DNA from: JADJLQ01 sp031417835
GTDB taxonomy: Bacteria; Bacteroidota; Bacteroidia; Chitinophagales; Saprospiraceae
DNA length: 64,000 nt
Direction of reading: 5' to 3'
Assembly (NCBI GenBank): GCA_031417835.1
Contig: JANOWJ010000125.1
Coordinates: 25,351 to 89,350, forward strand
Made by a program: the position numbers and the translations under genes
Notes under the pieces: generated by a model
What the model was told of the DNA's origin: nothing
Databases searched by the model: none
Seen by the model: the letters and a program-made list of their open reading frames with translations, nothing else
Shown here: piece after piece, positions 36,149 through 45,611 of the stretch
How the letters are laid out: each line of letters opens with the position of its first letter
Position numbering within the stretch: the first letter of the stretch is position 1

Positions 36149-37582
36149 TTATTTTATCAATAAATATTCATTGGTCACATCATGCCAGGTGCTCATAGAT
36201 TGCGGAGCTTGTCCTGCAATTTCTATCTTGTATTGTAAAATAGAATGACGATCATATCTCAGCTTCATAATTTTCAAATCATTCATTTCATTTGAATTGA
36301 AAGATACCATTTGCACACGGGGTTTTTGCATAAAATAATAACGGGTCCATACTTCTACTCGTTCTGTTTTATTTTTTTCGATCCAGCCGGCATCTATTTC
36401 TATATCCAAGTTTGATTCCTTTATACCTAATTGATCTAAATTGGTAGTAATATCAATCATAGGTTTCCATGCATTAAGATTGGTCCAGGGCAAGGTCAGC
36501 CGTTCACCGGAATCATTCGTTTCTATCACCCGATATCTTGGGGGTTTATTCATTTTCACTGCAAATGGAAATTTTACTGTCATGGTGTGTTCATCCGGTC
36601 TGCTTGCATAAAATTTTAATTCTCCGGTTACCGGCTCTCCATTTACACCCTGTGCCTCCAATTCGAATGTTTTAAAAAAAAGATCATCTCGAATTTTGTT
36701 ATTAAAGTCCAGGCATCGCACTTCTACATAAGCGTAAGCAGGTGGAGTTTGCTCCTGATTGATATCAACTTTTCGGATACAGTTTGGAAACTGATTGATG
36801 TCGATGGATATAGAAAAGCTATTTGTTTTTATGGCCATTTGTGCCGGAATAGTATCAGGAGACATGACATCGGAACTAGCCGAAAGGAAATTTTTTTTAA
36901 ACTCCATATCACCTTTTAAAGTCAAGTCTTTGTATGAACTCAATATTACTTCCGCATAAAAAGCATAGGTAAAACTAAATGCAAGTCTATTATTTTGAAT
37001 TTGATCTTCAATGAGTTGGGCATCTACATTATCCAGGGCAATCGTGAAGTTCCGTTCTGTCCAAAATACACCACCTGTATTGCTTCCACCTTGAAAAAAA
37101 CCATTCGTTTTTTTTAGATTTTGATCATCCTTACTTTCTAAAGAAGAAGCGCTATAAATAAGCGTCGATTCGAGATTTTGAATGGCGAGTGGTACCCATT
37201 TTATTTGTGGACTAAAATGAAACTGGTTGCGGAGCTTTTCAAGATTTATTGGATCCATCCGTTCCATTTCGATATTCATCTGAATGATATTGGTAAATCT
37301 CTTTTCCCCTTGGTTGCCGTATAATGAGACGCCTGTGTATCGAAGCTGGGTCAATATAAAATCAGGTTCGCCGGTTAACTTTGTTTTTAATTTTAAATTC
37401 CCAGGAGCATAATATTTTAGATTAGGGTTATGCAAGTCACTGAAAACAATAAAATCTTCAATCATTTTTTTTGATTCCCACAAGGGTTGACTGTAAGAAA
37501 TAGTGCTTATCAATGCAGTACAACAGATCAACAATCGGACTTTATCAGAAAGATTAAATTGATATGACAGAATTTGATACAT
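36149..37582 (-). CDS. Divergent member of the cluster paralogue family (477 aa)
   Basis: An exported protein (hydrophobic segment VRLLICCTALISTISYSQ). It keeps the family order in a divergent form: LKYYAPGNLKLKTKLTGEPDFILTQLRYTG matches the YYLP...PEFLF.KY module, and VEVRCLDFNNKIRDDLFFKTFELEAQG matches the VNLDDP.F..REI...LDG module. It lacks the long central region and ends STWHDVTNEYLLIK. The start may lie at 37582 or at a later codon closer to the signal. It lies 17 bases after the 473-aa gene, and its 3' end has been duplicated at 34806-34952. Function unknown. Confidence 0.65.
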   Translation of the reverse strand: MYQILSYQFNLSDKVRLLICCTALISTISYSQPLWESKKMIEDFIVFSDLHNPNLKYYAPGNLKLKTKLTGEPDFILTQLRYTGVSLYGNQGEKRFTNIIQMNIEMERMDPINLEKLRNQFHFSPQIKWVPLAIQNLESTLIYSASSLESKDDQNLKKTNGFFQGGSNTGGVFWTERNFTIALDNVDAQLIEDQIQNNRLAFSFTYAFYAEVILSSYKDLTLKGDMEFKKNFLSASSDVMSPDTIPAQMAIKTNSFSISIDINQFPNCIRKVDINQEQTPPAYAYVEVRCLDFNNKIRDDLFFKTFELEAQGVNGEPVTGELKFYASRPDEHTMTVKFPFAVKMNKPPRYRVIETNDSGERLTLPWTNLNAWKPMIDITTNLDQLGIKESNLDIEIDAGWIEKNKTERVEVWTRYYFMQKPRVQMVSFNSNEMNDLKIMKLRYDRHSILQYKIEIAGQAPQSMSTWHDVTNEYLLIK

Positions 37583-37599
37583 TTTATTCCAAGATGAAA

Positions 37600-39021
37600 T
37601 TATTTTTTGGGCATCTCAGGGAACAAGTTTTTTATTTGTTCTCTACCGAAAACAATGATATTGGATCCGTTATTTTTTTGCCAGCCTGAGTCATACATTT
37701 TGCCATCCGGCATGATGATCAAGACAGAATATTCGAATTGTGGATTTTTCCCTACAGGTACATATAGTTGAATATCTTTAATGGTACCACCATCTTCGAT
37801 GACATTAAAAGGATCTTTGAGAATATTCGTTCGTCCGTTTGGATCCAATTGGTAGGATTGAACCTGGATTTTTATTTTAGCGGCTCCGGTGTAAGCTATT
37901 GGATCCAGTATTTCGATGGTCATCGGTTTAAGGACAGACCCACTAGTACCTTTTGTCAATTGTTCAGTGATTTCATTATCACATTCTTTACATTTTTTTA
38001 CCACATAATCAATCCACATTTTTTTTATTTTTGGATCTTGATCTATCCATCCTGGGACAAGACTGGCATCGAATTTTATTGATGTACCTTGTGAAATTTC
38101 TTTATCACCCATTTGCCAGGTGTATATCATAGGTTGGCTATTTTCAATGCGTAAGAGATGTAAGTTTTTCACTATAATCGGGTAAGGGAATAAATTTTGC
38201 CAGGTATTATTCCGCCAATTATCTTTTTGTAATTCGACTGAGCCAAAAGTCTTTCGTTCATCGAGTTTAAGGATGACCGTGATGGGCTGAGCTGGCAAGC
38301 CACCACTAGGTGAGATCATCATTTCGCCTTTGATTCCATTATCTCCAAAAAGAAAATTGCATACATTGGCTACATCAATGGCATCGTTTGCTCGTAATGC
38401 AAACGTAATAGGTTCTAAAAAATTGGCCGGTACTTTTACATCAAGGCTTTTGGCATCAAATAAACTACCCCAAGCTCCAGAAAATACCAGCTTACATTCT
38501 GTAGATACCGGCATGGATTGAAGTCTTGTAAACGGTTTTTTGACAACATTTCTTAATAAGTGTTCTACCAAATCAAGATGTTGTTTTGTAATATTTGGCC
38601 TCAAGCTCCCGGTCATTATAATTCCTTTTCCGGTGGACAAATAATTAATATGAAAATTATACCCATTTTCCGCAGTCCAATCGAGGTAATATTGTTTAGG
38701 TAAGAAGTAATAAATCCCGGAATGGGGGTTTTTGTCTACATAGACCTTATCGGTAATATTTAATATATCATAATAATCAAATTGAAAATTGAATTCACCA
38801 CCTATTAATCTATTTATTTCCACGGGATTATCATTCGAGGGACCTTCCGGCTCTTGATTTACAGGGGGAACGGGGGCGGGTGGTGTAATTGGTTTATCTC
38901 TGAATATGGTGGCATCTCTTGCGTAAATACTTACTTTTTTTTGAATTGGGTCAGCAGGCTTCTGAGCAAAATTGGCCACAGTCCACAAAATAAAGAAGAT
39001 AAGGAAATATTTAGAACACAT
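37600..39021 (-). CDS. Divergent member of the cluster paralogue family (473 aa)
   Basis: An exported protein (signal MCSKYFLIFFILWTVANFAQ), then a Pro-rich linker (ITPPAPVPPVNQEPEG). The family features are weak but recognisable: GIYYFLPKQYYLDWTAENGYNFHINYLSTGKG resembles the YYLP...F.Y module, and the C-terminal half is beta-rich with DGKMYDSGWQKNNGSNIIVF, as in the endings of the larger paralogues. CKECDNE in the middle may hold a metal or a disulphide. No enzyme motif is seen. It lies between the 216-aa and 477-aa genes with short gaps. Assignment to the family is an inference from layout. Confidence 0.6.
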   Translation of the reverse strand: MCSKYFLIFFILWTVANFAQKPADPIQKKVSIYARDATIFRDKPITPPAPVPPVNQEPEGPSNDNPVEINRLIGGEFNFQFDYYDILNITDKVYVDKNPHSGIYYFLPKQYYLDWTAENGYNFHINYLSTGKGIIMTGSLRPNITKQHLDLVEHLLRNVVKKPFTRLQSMPVSTECKLVFSGAWGSLFDAKSLDVKVPANFLEPITFALRANDAIDVANVCNFLFGDNGIKGEMMISPSGGLPAQPITVILKLDERKTFGSVELQKDNWRNNTWQNLFPYPIIVKNLHLLRIENSQPMIYTWQMGDKEISQGTSIKFDASLVPGWIDQDPKIKKMWIDYVVKKCKECDNEITEQLTKGTSGSVLKPMTIEILDPIAYTGAAKIKIQVQSYQLDPNGRTNILKDPFNVIEDGGTIKDIQLYVPVGKNPQFEYSVLIIMPDGKMYDSGWQKNNGSNIIVFGREQIKNLFPEMPKK

Positions 39022-39072
39022 ATTATTAATGTTGAAGTGCTTAAAAATGTGACTTTAAAGCTTAGAGACTTT

Positions 39073-39666
39073 TTAATTTGGTTTCATATAGGATACAGAA
39101 GGTAATGGAATAAGTTTAATTTCCACGATGGTATTATTATTTGCAATCGTTTTTATAGCCCATTCTTTTTTACATTCGAAAAGGAATGATTTATTATTCA
39201 TACCTCCGCCCAACAATTTTTCAAGTTCTGTACCCTCTTCTAAAATGGTTAGTTTTAAAAAAGCAGATTCTACTATATTACTTTGATAAATCTGATCGGC
39301 CAAAGGCTTAAACTGTAGATTGAAGTCAATGGATTTAGCTCTTGCATTCAATTCGACCGACACCGGAATGATTTCTTTTAAGGAGAGCTTCGTTTTGTTT
39401 AAAATCTCTGCTTTTACGGTATATTTTTTATCATTAAAACCTTCATATTCACAATTGATATCTATACCGGTGCTGGATTCTGATTGAATGGTGGCTGTTG
39501 TAATTTTATTTTTTGGAGCGCCTAATAGGCCTTCGAGGTCATCGAGGGAGTTTTTGATGGGGGTAAGGGAGCGTTGGGAGAATAAAAGATGTAATGAAAA
39601 TAAAAATAAAATAGTGAATACTGTATTACGTGTTGTATGCCGATTAATAAAAAGTTTTAATTTCAT
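39073..39666 (-). CDS. Small exported beta-rich protein in the cluster
   Basis: A protein of about 197 residues starting at the ATG at 39666 (MKLKLFINRHTTRNTVFTILFLFSLHLLFSQ), which gives a signal peptide; the frame is open to 39723. The mature part begins RSLTPIKNSLDDLEGLLGAP and continues with beta-type sequence (INCEYEGFNDKKYTVKAEIL, then IDFNLQFKPLADQIYQSN). No homologous family is recognised. Its location between the zinc peptidase and the 473-aa family member suggests it is a component of the same system. Confidence 0.6.
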   Translation of the reverse strand: MKLKLFINRHTTRNTVFTILFLFSLHLLFSQRSLTPIKNSLDDLEGLLGAPKNKITTATIQSESSTGIDINCEYEGFNDKKYTVKAEILNKTKLSLKEIIPVSVELNARAKSIDFNLQFKPLADQIYQSNIVESAFLKLTILEEGTELEKLLGGGMNNKSFLFECKKEWAIKTIANNNTIVEIKLIPLPSVSYMKPN

Positions 39667-39737
39667 AATTGAAGATTTAATTAAGCCCGATTTTACGCCA
39701 ACTTTTATTAGTATATGTTTCAATCCAAATTTGAATT

Positions 39738-41261
39738 TTATCTCAATATTCTCGAAGGGTCTCTAAAATAATCCCTGGCCGCTATAATCGCTTTGACGAT
39801 ATCGATATTGCCGGCTCCTCGCATACAATTGTTTCCTCCCAAATGCGGACAAGCTAATGCCTTAACAGCTGCCCGGTGGGTCCAATATTGATCGAATGCT
39901 TTTGGTTTTGGCGTCGGCAAATACGTAGCCATACTGATAGTAAATTCCCGTTTTAATCGCGCTTCTGTAATTCCGAAATGTGTAATTATATCATATAAAG
40001 CATATACAAACATACTTGAAGTAAGAGTCTTTGCTGTTTCTTCGGCTCTTCCTTGAACACTAGAGGCATATGATTCCATACTGTTGGCAATGTGATTGGC
40101 CATAAAAGACGGATATCTAAGTCTTTCACGAGGTGGAGTCATTGCCTGAGCTGATTTTACAATCATATTGAAGGCAGTATCATTTCGCACCAAAGCCAAT
40201 TCATGAAATAATTGAGCGAAGCCTTGAAACATTTGTTCATTGTAAAAAACATAGTCGCCCGGCACATCCAACCACTTATAACTACGTAATATGTAACGAC
40301 CTCCAGTCTGAATATGTGGTGCTACTAATTTTATGGTACCACAACACGAGGTTACGACCTGTTTATTAGCAGGAATAGTTCCATCAAAACTAACTGTATG
40401 TGGGGCGTCCCACATCTGAGGAGTGCCTGTCAGAAAAGAATGGCTCCCTAAAACAAGCCTGTTCGTTTTCATATTTAAAAAATTGATTAATGCGTCTCTT
40501 CCTACCTTATTATGCTCTAAGCCCCAAAATGTAGCCATGCCTTCATCCAATGCACTCTGAGGGTCTGCTTGCAATTCGTCACCCCAATGCCCATCATCCC
40601 CACCGTAAGAAATAGCAAGACCATTGCGTCCCCATTTATTCCTTACGGCGCCTCCGGTCGATAAATATTCCACCGCAAATTGAGTATGTGAAAATTCATG
40701 GACTACCGTCTCATTCCAAGCCCAGTATCCTCCCGCTCCATTTGCTATGATCACGTTTGCAGCTAATTCACCCAAATTAAGCCACCCCCAGTATTTACCA
40801 TCTTTATCACGAAAATTATTGGCGCAGGGCCAAATTCCTCTCAATGCTCCGGATTGGAAATCACATTTGCATGTTTCCGTTGCATTGAGCCCGGTACGGT
40901 CATCGAATATACTTATATCGATATCATTGACAAGACCATTAGATAAAACACTTAATGTACTGATCCGTTTTCGCATTAAAGAATTTAAGTTGACCAATGA
41001 ATCGTATGTGGCCCTGATACGAAGGCCAAGTGTCATAGTTCGGAATATAGAGGCAGTATTTCCATCTAACAATACGTAAGAATATCCGGTACTATTAGGA
41101 CCACACGAATCTCTATGAATATATGCAGCTGTGGCTCCTGTGAAATTAGCAGTGATGGCTGCTGCAGGTGCATAAAAAAACACTCTGATGTTTTGAGATA
41201 AAAGACCAGGAGCCAACCCCAAAATAATAATAATTAATAAATAATTTGATATAGTTTTCAT
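39738..41261 (-). CDS. Exported zinc metallopeptidase (gluzincin-like)
   Basis: A 507-residue exported protein starting at the ATG at 41261 (MKTISNYLLIIIILGLAPGLLSQ); the frame extends to 41363 but would overlap the upstream gene. Residues 188-192 are HEFSH in ETVVHEFSHTQFAVEYL. A downstream Glu at about 240, in SALDEGMATFWG, fits the third zinc ligand of gluzincins. Cys-rich turns (CKCDF, CCGTIKL) suggest disulphides. The ending (CMRGAGNIDIVKAIIAARDYF) is helical. I do not recognise the family. It sits inside the paralogue cluster, 10 bases after the 653-aa member, so it is probably part of the same transcription unit; it may process the cluster proteins (inference). Confidence 0.72.
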   Translation of the reverse strand: MKTISNYLLIIIILGLAPGLLSQNIRVFFYAPAAAITANFTGATAAYIHRDSCGPNSTGYSYVLLDGNTASIFRTMTLGLRIRATYDSLVNLNSLMRKRISTLSVLSNGLVNDIDISIFDDRTGLNATETCKCDFQSGALRGIWPCANNFRDKDGKYWGWLNLGELAANVIIANGAGGYWAWNETVVHEFSHTQFAVEYLSTGGAVRNKWGRNGLAISYGGDDGHWGDELQADPQSALDEGMATFWGLEHNKVGRDALINFLNMKTNRLVLGSHSFLTGTPQMWDAPHTVSFDGTIPANKQVVTSCCGTIKLVAPHIQTGGRYILRSYKWLDVPGDYVFYNEQMFQGFAQLFHELALVRNDTAFNMIVKSAQAMTPPRERLRYPSFMANHIANSMESYASSVQGRAEETAKTLTSSMFVYALYDIITHFGITEARLKREFTISMATYLPTPKPKAFDQYWTHRAAVKALACPHLGGNNCMRGAGNIDIVKAIIAARDYFRDPSRILR

Positions 41262-41271
41262 AGTCATTGGT

Positions 41272-43233
41272 TTAAAAGAGGTCGGCGTAAATAATAGAAT
41301 TCGAACCTGTTTTTTTGATTGAATTCTTTGAAGTGCCATCAGCGAGAAACCAATTGACTTCATATTGATATTCCAATTTATTAGCAGGCATTAATAATTC
41401 AACCTGTCCTGAAAGTTGCCCATTTTTTGGATTTAATCGGATAGTTCGGGTTAATTCCTGTGTTCCCATCATAAAATAAATTTTTAATTCAGCAGATCGC
41501 ACATTTTTAAGTCGGAAATTTTCAGGATCAGCTTCTATATCAATGGTCTTCCGTACATATGGAGATGACAGTGGAATAGTACCAATTGTCATGGGATTCC
41601 AATCATTCTCTTGGGTGAATCCGCCAAAATAATTCCAGACTACTTTATAATCATAGTTTAACCATTTTAACCGGTTCATATCATTTTTCCAACCATATAC
41701 CAATTTAAAATTATTTCCATTTTCATTGAAATTAGTTTTGTCGATACGGATCTCTAGGTTCGTCACTTCTCCATTTTCATGTTTTTTACGAAGTGCTACG
41801 CTGATAAAATTGAGATACTTGCCAAAATCCTGTGAACTGAAACCATCCAAAAAACTATAGATTTCACGTTGCTGGTAAAGGGGGTCGTCCAAATTGGCTT
41901 GATGAAAACAATCTGCACAATTTATTGGTCCAAAATTTTCATCAAATCGAAGAGTAAGATTATCTACAGTATATTTATTTAAGTCGATCCGAAAGGTTCC
42001 TTGTTGGTGAATTTTTTTCAATTGAAAACTTGCCATGATAGCTGCAATGGGAACGATTTCTTTTTGTACAGAAGTTATATCAGATCTATTATCACTATCA
42101 CGAACTCTGGGAGGCACAGTATTCGCCCGCTGAGGACCTATTACTACATCATCCCGCAATGGAATATTTGATTTCGGAGGAGTAGGAGCTGATTCGGGCT
42201 TGGATTGAATAGAAGCCTCGTTTGATATCTTTTCACGATCTAGAGCTGCTTTGATCTCTTCCTGCCTCAAGGCATCATTTCGTTTTATGGCTTCTTTCCT
42301 TTCATCTTTTAAGTTATTGGTTGCCCTATCAAGCAAGCTGGTAGAGCCAATACCTGTCGCCCCTGTAAGCTGGCCTAAAGAAGGGGAACCAGTGCCTCCA
42401 GCCGGGTCAAACATCATATTAATAAGTTTGTTATAGGCTGTTTCCAGCGCTTTTTCAAGCTGATCATCCGTACCAATTTGAGTTACTTTGATGGCTCCTG
42501 ATTTTCTGAGATCATCAAAAGCAGTTGATATTTCTGCTCCTAATAACACAGGTCCATGGACAGCTGCTGCCATCTGCATAGATTGATGTTCATACACCTG
42601 ATCAAAATTGGCTTCAATCAGTACTCTTTTTGGAGATCGATATCCTTGTAATTTCATTTCAAATGAAATACTCATATCCGGTGTTGGAGTTTTAAATGAA
42701 TCCCAAAGTATTTTTGATCCCAACTTGGTAAGCTGAACGGAAACTGAAGCCTTTTGTCCATCCAACAATGGAGCAGTGCCCAATCCAAGTACTTGTTTAG
42801 CAAATTCACCATTCGGTCGAGCAATTGAAGAAATTAAAGCAATAGTACCTGATGAGAAAATAGCCGGACCTTGAATTTTGGCGCCTGCTTTTATTCGTTG
42901 AAGATCTTGTTCGGCTACTCGTCTTTGTTCAGGGCTCACTTCAAGCACGATCACTGCATGGACTATCCCACCGCCTTCACCTTCACTGCCAGTGGTGACA
43001 GAGTTTTCAACGTATCGCAAAAAAGAAAATTGAGGCTTTCCATTTGTACTTGTAGCAATTTTAGGTTTATCGGTCAGATAAAAATAAGCATTCGGATCAC
43101 TTAGACTTGGGAATAAAGTCAGTTCGCCTGCTTTCACTGGTTCATCAATCAAAATATTTTGACTGTTGAGTTTTAAATTAATAGTCAGAAATGTTAACCA
43201 GCAAACAATTTTAATTAATGATTTATAAAACAT
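41272..43233 (-). CDS. Cluster paralogue, subgroup A (653 aa)
   Basis: An exported protein (signal to about LNSQ, residue 25). N-terminal module: ILIDEPVKAGELTLFPS, AYFYLTDKPKI, GKPQFSFLRYVEN and GGGIVHAVIVLEV. The central region has FDDLRKSGAIKV and YNKLINMMFDP, then a charged helical linker rich in Lys/Glu and Pro (DERKEAIKRNDALRQEEIKA). C-terminal module: INCADCFHQANLDDPLYQQR and a YSFLDGFSSQDFGKYLNFIS-type segment, then WLNYDYKVVWNYFGG. The C-terminal ending is SNSIIYADLF. No enzyme motif is recognised. It lies 110 bases after the 755-aa paralogue and 10 before the peptidase gene. Confidence 0.7.
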   Translation of the reverse strand: MFYKSLIKIVCWLTFLTINLKLNSQNILIDEPVKAGELTLFPSLSDPNAYFYLTDKPKIATSTNGKPQFSFLRYVENSVTTGSEGEGGGIVHAVIVLEVSPEQRRVAEQDLQRIKAGAKIQGPAIFSSGTIALISSIARPNGEFAKQVLGLGTAPLLDGQKASVSVQLTKLGSKILWDSFKTPTPDMSISFEMKLQGYRSPKRVLIEANFDQVYEHQSMQMAAAVHGPVLLGAEISTAFDDLRKSGAIKVTQIGTDDQLEKALETAYNKLINMMFDPAGGTGSPSLGQLTGATGIGSTSLLDRATNNLKDERKEAIKRNDALRQEEIKAALDREKISNEASIQSKPESAPTPPKSNIPLRDDVVIGPQRANTVPPRVRDSDNRSDITSVQKEIVPIAAIMASFQLKKIHQQGTFRIDLNKYTVDNLTLRFDENFGPINCADCFHQANLDDPLYQQREIYSFLDGFSSQDFGKYLNFISVALRKKHENGEVTNLEIRIDKTNFNENGNNFKLVYGWKNDMNRLKWLNYDYKVVWNYFGGFTQENDWNPMTIGTIPLSSPYVRKTIDIEADPENFRLKNVRSAELKIYFMMGTQELTRTIRLNPKNGQLSGQVELLMPANKLEYQYEVNWFLADGTSKNSIKKTGSNSIIYADLF

Positions 43234-43343
43234 AGTTTTTGCTTTTTAATGAATTAAATTATTTGAATATATCCGGTGCAAATTGTATATAAGTTTAATT
43301 TTACTTATTAGATATTCTATGATTAATACAGCTTAACTATTTT

Positions 43344-45611
43344 TCATTTAGGCAACTCATCCACATACAACATCGTATAATTCGATTTTTTCCTTCCGCT
43401 TTTCACTTCGCGATTACCGGTCAATCTCCAGCTAATCTCATAATCATAATCGTATACATTTTGAGGCAATAGTAATTCGGCAGTAGCTGCTGTGGTAGCT
43501 TGATCCGCACGAATATTGACTTGTTGTACTTTTTCCCCTCCTCCATAATTGTAATAAAATTTTACATTGACCATACGCACTTCGGCAGCTTTCAACAGAT
43601 CCGGACTGGCTTCGATATCTATTTTGACGGTCCTTACCGGAGGTGCAATGTTTAATCCAAATGCCTCACTGGGCTTCCAATCGCCCTGGATGGTGTAATC
43701 TCCAAACAAGCTCCATGTCGTTTTATATTCATACTGGAGCCATTTATTTTTATCCGCATCTTTGGCATCTTTCCATCCATACAATAATCGATATACGTTG
43801 GCGTTTTTTTCAAAATCAGCCGGACCGATACGAACTTCATCAGCCGTGATATCATCATTGCCATGAATTTTTTTCATGCTGACCGTGGCGAAATTGATGT
43901 ATTTTTTAAATTGATCTGAATTCAAACCATCCAAAGACACTTGAATCTCCCGTTGACGGAACATCGGATCATCTAAATTGATTTGCCTAAAACATTCATC
44001 ACAGGCAGGTCTGCCAAAATTATCATCAAATCGAAAATCGATTTGATCGGATAAAGATCGATTAAGATCGACGGTAAACTTGCCTGTGCGTCTGATCTCC
44101 TTGAGTTGATAAGCCACACTAAGATTGATAGAAGTGGAACCATCTGCTTTGGGTTTGTCCGGTGCAGCTGCATTCATTTTATTGGCTGCATCTGTAATGG
44201 ACCCCAGACTTACCTGTTGATTACTATTGTCGACTTTTTCAAACATCATATCGGTGAGTTTGTTGTAAGCTATTTCCAATACTTTATCCAATTGAGCATC
44301 TCCTGCTGCACCACTAACTTTGATAGCGCCCGTTTGTCGCATTTCTTCAAAAGCCAATTTTATCTGAGCATCCATTGTGAATGCTGTCGATTTGCTGTTA
44401 CTAGGTTGGCTGGTGGGTTTATTGCCATTTGCTGAAGCGGTAACAGCAGGAGCTGGAGCGGGTTTGGCTTCGGTTGGTTTGGGTTTGTTTTTAAGGTCGG
44501 CTACAGTTTGTTTTTTTTGCTTTACTTTAGTTTCGATGGACTCTTTTTTCTCATAGGCATCGTTAAAATCTTTTAAAGCCTTAGCTTCATTGGCCGTAGC
44601 AAGATCATGCGCTGCTTTTAATTTGGGCTTGTCTGCTGCTTTTACATTCGATGCATTCATTGCCTCCTTTGCTTTATCAGCTGCTGAAAGTGATAATTGG
44701 TGTATTTTATATTTTTCAGTTGACTCCTCTTCGGCTTTCTTCAATTCGGCTTCCGCGGCTGATACATCGGTCTCTGCAGTTTTTAATTCGGCTTCAGCAA
44801 TCTTAGTATCTTCAGGTTTTACAGCAGCGGTAGCTGATGAATTAGCTGGTGTGGGTTTAGCATCCGGTTTGGGATTTGTGGCAGTGGTTGTACCCCCACC
44901 CGTAGCCAGTCCAAAGCCAATATTAAGTGATGAACTGGTATATACTTTATCAAAATCCACTTCTATTTTGGCATTGATCGGTGACCTATAACCTACTACC
45001 GACATTACAAAAGAAAAACTGAGATCAGGTGTAGGAGTTTTAAAAGTTTCCCAAAGTATTTTAGCGCCTTCTTTAGTCAAGAGAACAGATACAGCAGCTT
45101 TATTTCCAGCTAAGACTGGTGCGGGGCCGAGTCCAACCACCATTTTGGAATACCCGCCTTTTTCATTGGCTATGGAAGATACTAAAGCCATAGTTCCACT
45201 TTTATAGATAATAGGCCCTATTAAAGTCGCATTTTCATTACGAGTAGCTCGTTTCAATTCTTGTTGGGCTTCTTTAATCATATCTTCACTCACATATAAC
45301 TCTACTAATGCATGCACGATACCACCGCCCTTGCCTTCGCGTACACTGGCTTCGCCAGCTTCCGTGCGTTCATTTTCTACAAATCGTAAAAAAGAAAATT
45401 GAGGTTTACCATTGGTACCAATTCCTAATCTAAGCTTATTGGCTAAATAATAATATGAATTCGGATTGGCCATATCCGGAAACACAGTCAATGGTCCTGC
45501 TGCCACCGGTTTATCAATCAAAATATTCTGAGCATTTAACGAAACATATCCCATCAGGAATACGAATGTCCATTCGAAGAATAATTTAAAAGTCTTCCTA
45601 AAAGTTTTCAT
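43344..45611 (-). CDS. Cluster paralogue, subgroup A with coiled-coil insert (755 aa)
   Basis: The longest family member. The signal peptide ends near SLNAQ (residue 28). It shares the subgroup A N-terminus (ILIDKPVAAGPLTVFP, SYYYLANKLRLG, GKPQFSFLRF). It is distinguished by a long insert at about residues 238-412: Pro/Ala/Thr-rich edges around a Lys/Glu/Ala coiled coil (268-378). The central FEEMRQTGAIKV and YNKLTDMMFE and the C-terminal CFRQINLDDPMFRQREI and WLQYEYKTTWSLFGDY motifs then resume. It ends TMLYVDELPK. The coiled coil suggests oligomerisation or a stalk. Its first base overlaps the stop of the 669-aa gene by one base, so they are coupled. Confidence 0.72.
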   Translation of the reverse strand: MKTFRKTFKLFFEWTFVFLMGYVSLNAQNILIDKPVAAGPLTVFPDMANPNSYYYLANKLRLGIGTNGKPQFSFLRFVENERTEAGEASVREGKGGGIVHALVELYVSEDMIKEAQQELKRATRNENATLIGPIIYKSGTMALVSSIANEKGGYSKMVVGLGPAPVLAGNKAAVSVLLTKEGAKILWETFKTPTPDLSFSFVMSVVGYRSPINAKIEVDFDKVYTSSSLNIGFGLATGGGTTTATNPKPDAKPTPANSSATAAVKPEDTKIAEAELKTAETDVSAAEAELKKAEEESTEKYKIHQLSLSAADKAKEAMNASNVKAADKPKLKAAHDLATANEAKALKDFNDAYEKKESIETKVKQKKQTVADLKNKPKPTEAKPAPAPAVTASANGNKPTSQPSNSKSTAFTMDAQIKLAFEEMRQTGAIKVSGAAGDAQLDKVLEIAYNKLTDMMFEKVDNSNQQVSLGSITDAANKMNAAAPDKPKADGSTSINLSVAYQLKEIRRTGKFTVDLNRSLSDQIDFRFDDNFGRPACDECFRQINLDDPMFRQREIQVSLDGLNSDQFKKYINFATVSMKKIHGNDDITADEVRIGPADFEKNANVYRLLYGWKDAKDADKNKWLQYEYKTTWSLFGDYTIQGDWKPSEAFGLNIAPPVRTVKIDIEASPDLLKAAEVRMVNVKFYYNYGGGEKVQQVNIRADQATTAATAELLLPQNVYDYDYEISWRLTGNREVKSGRKKSNYTMLYVDELPK

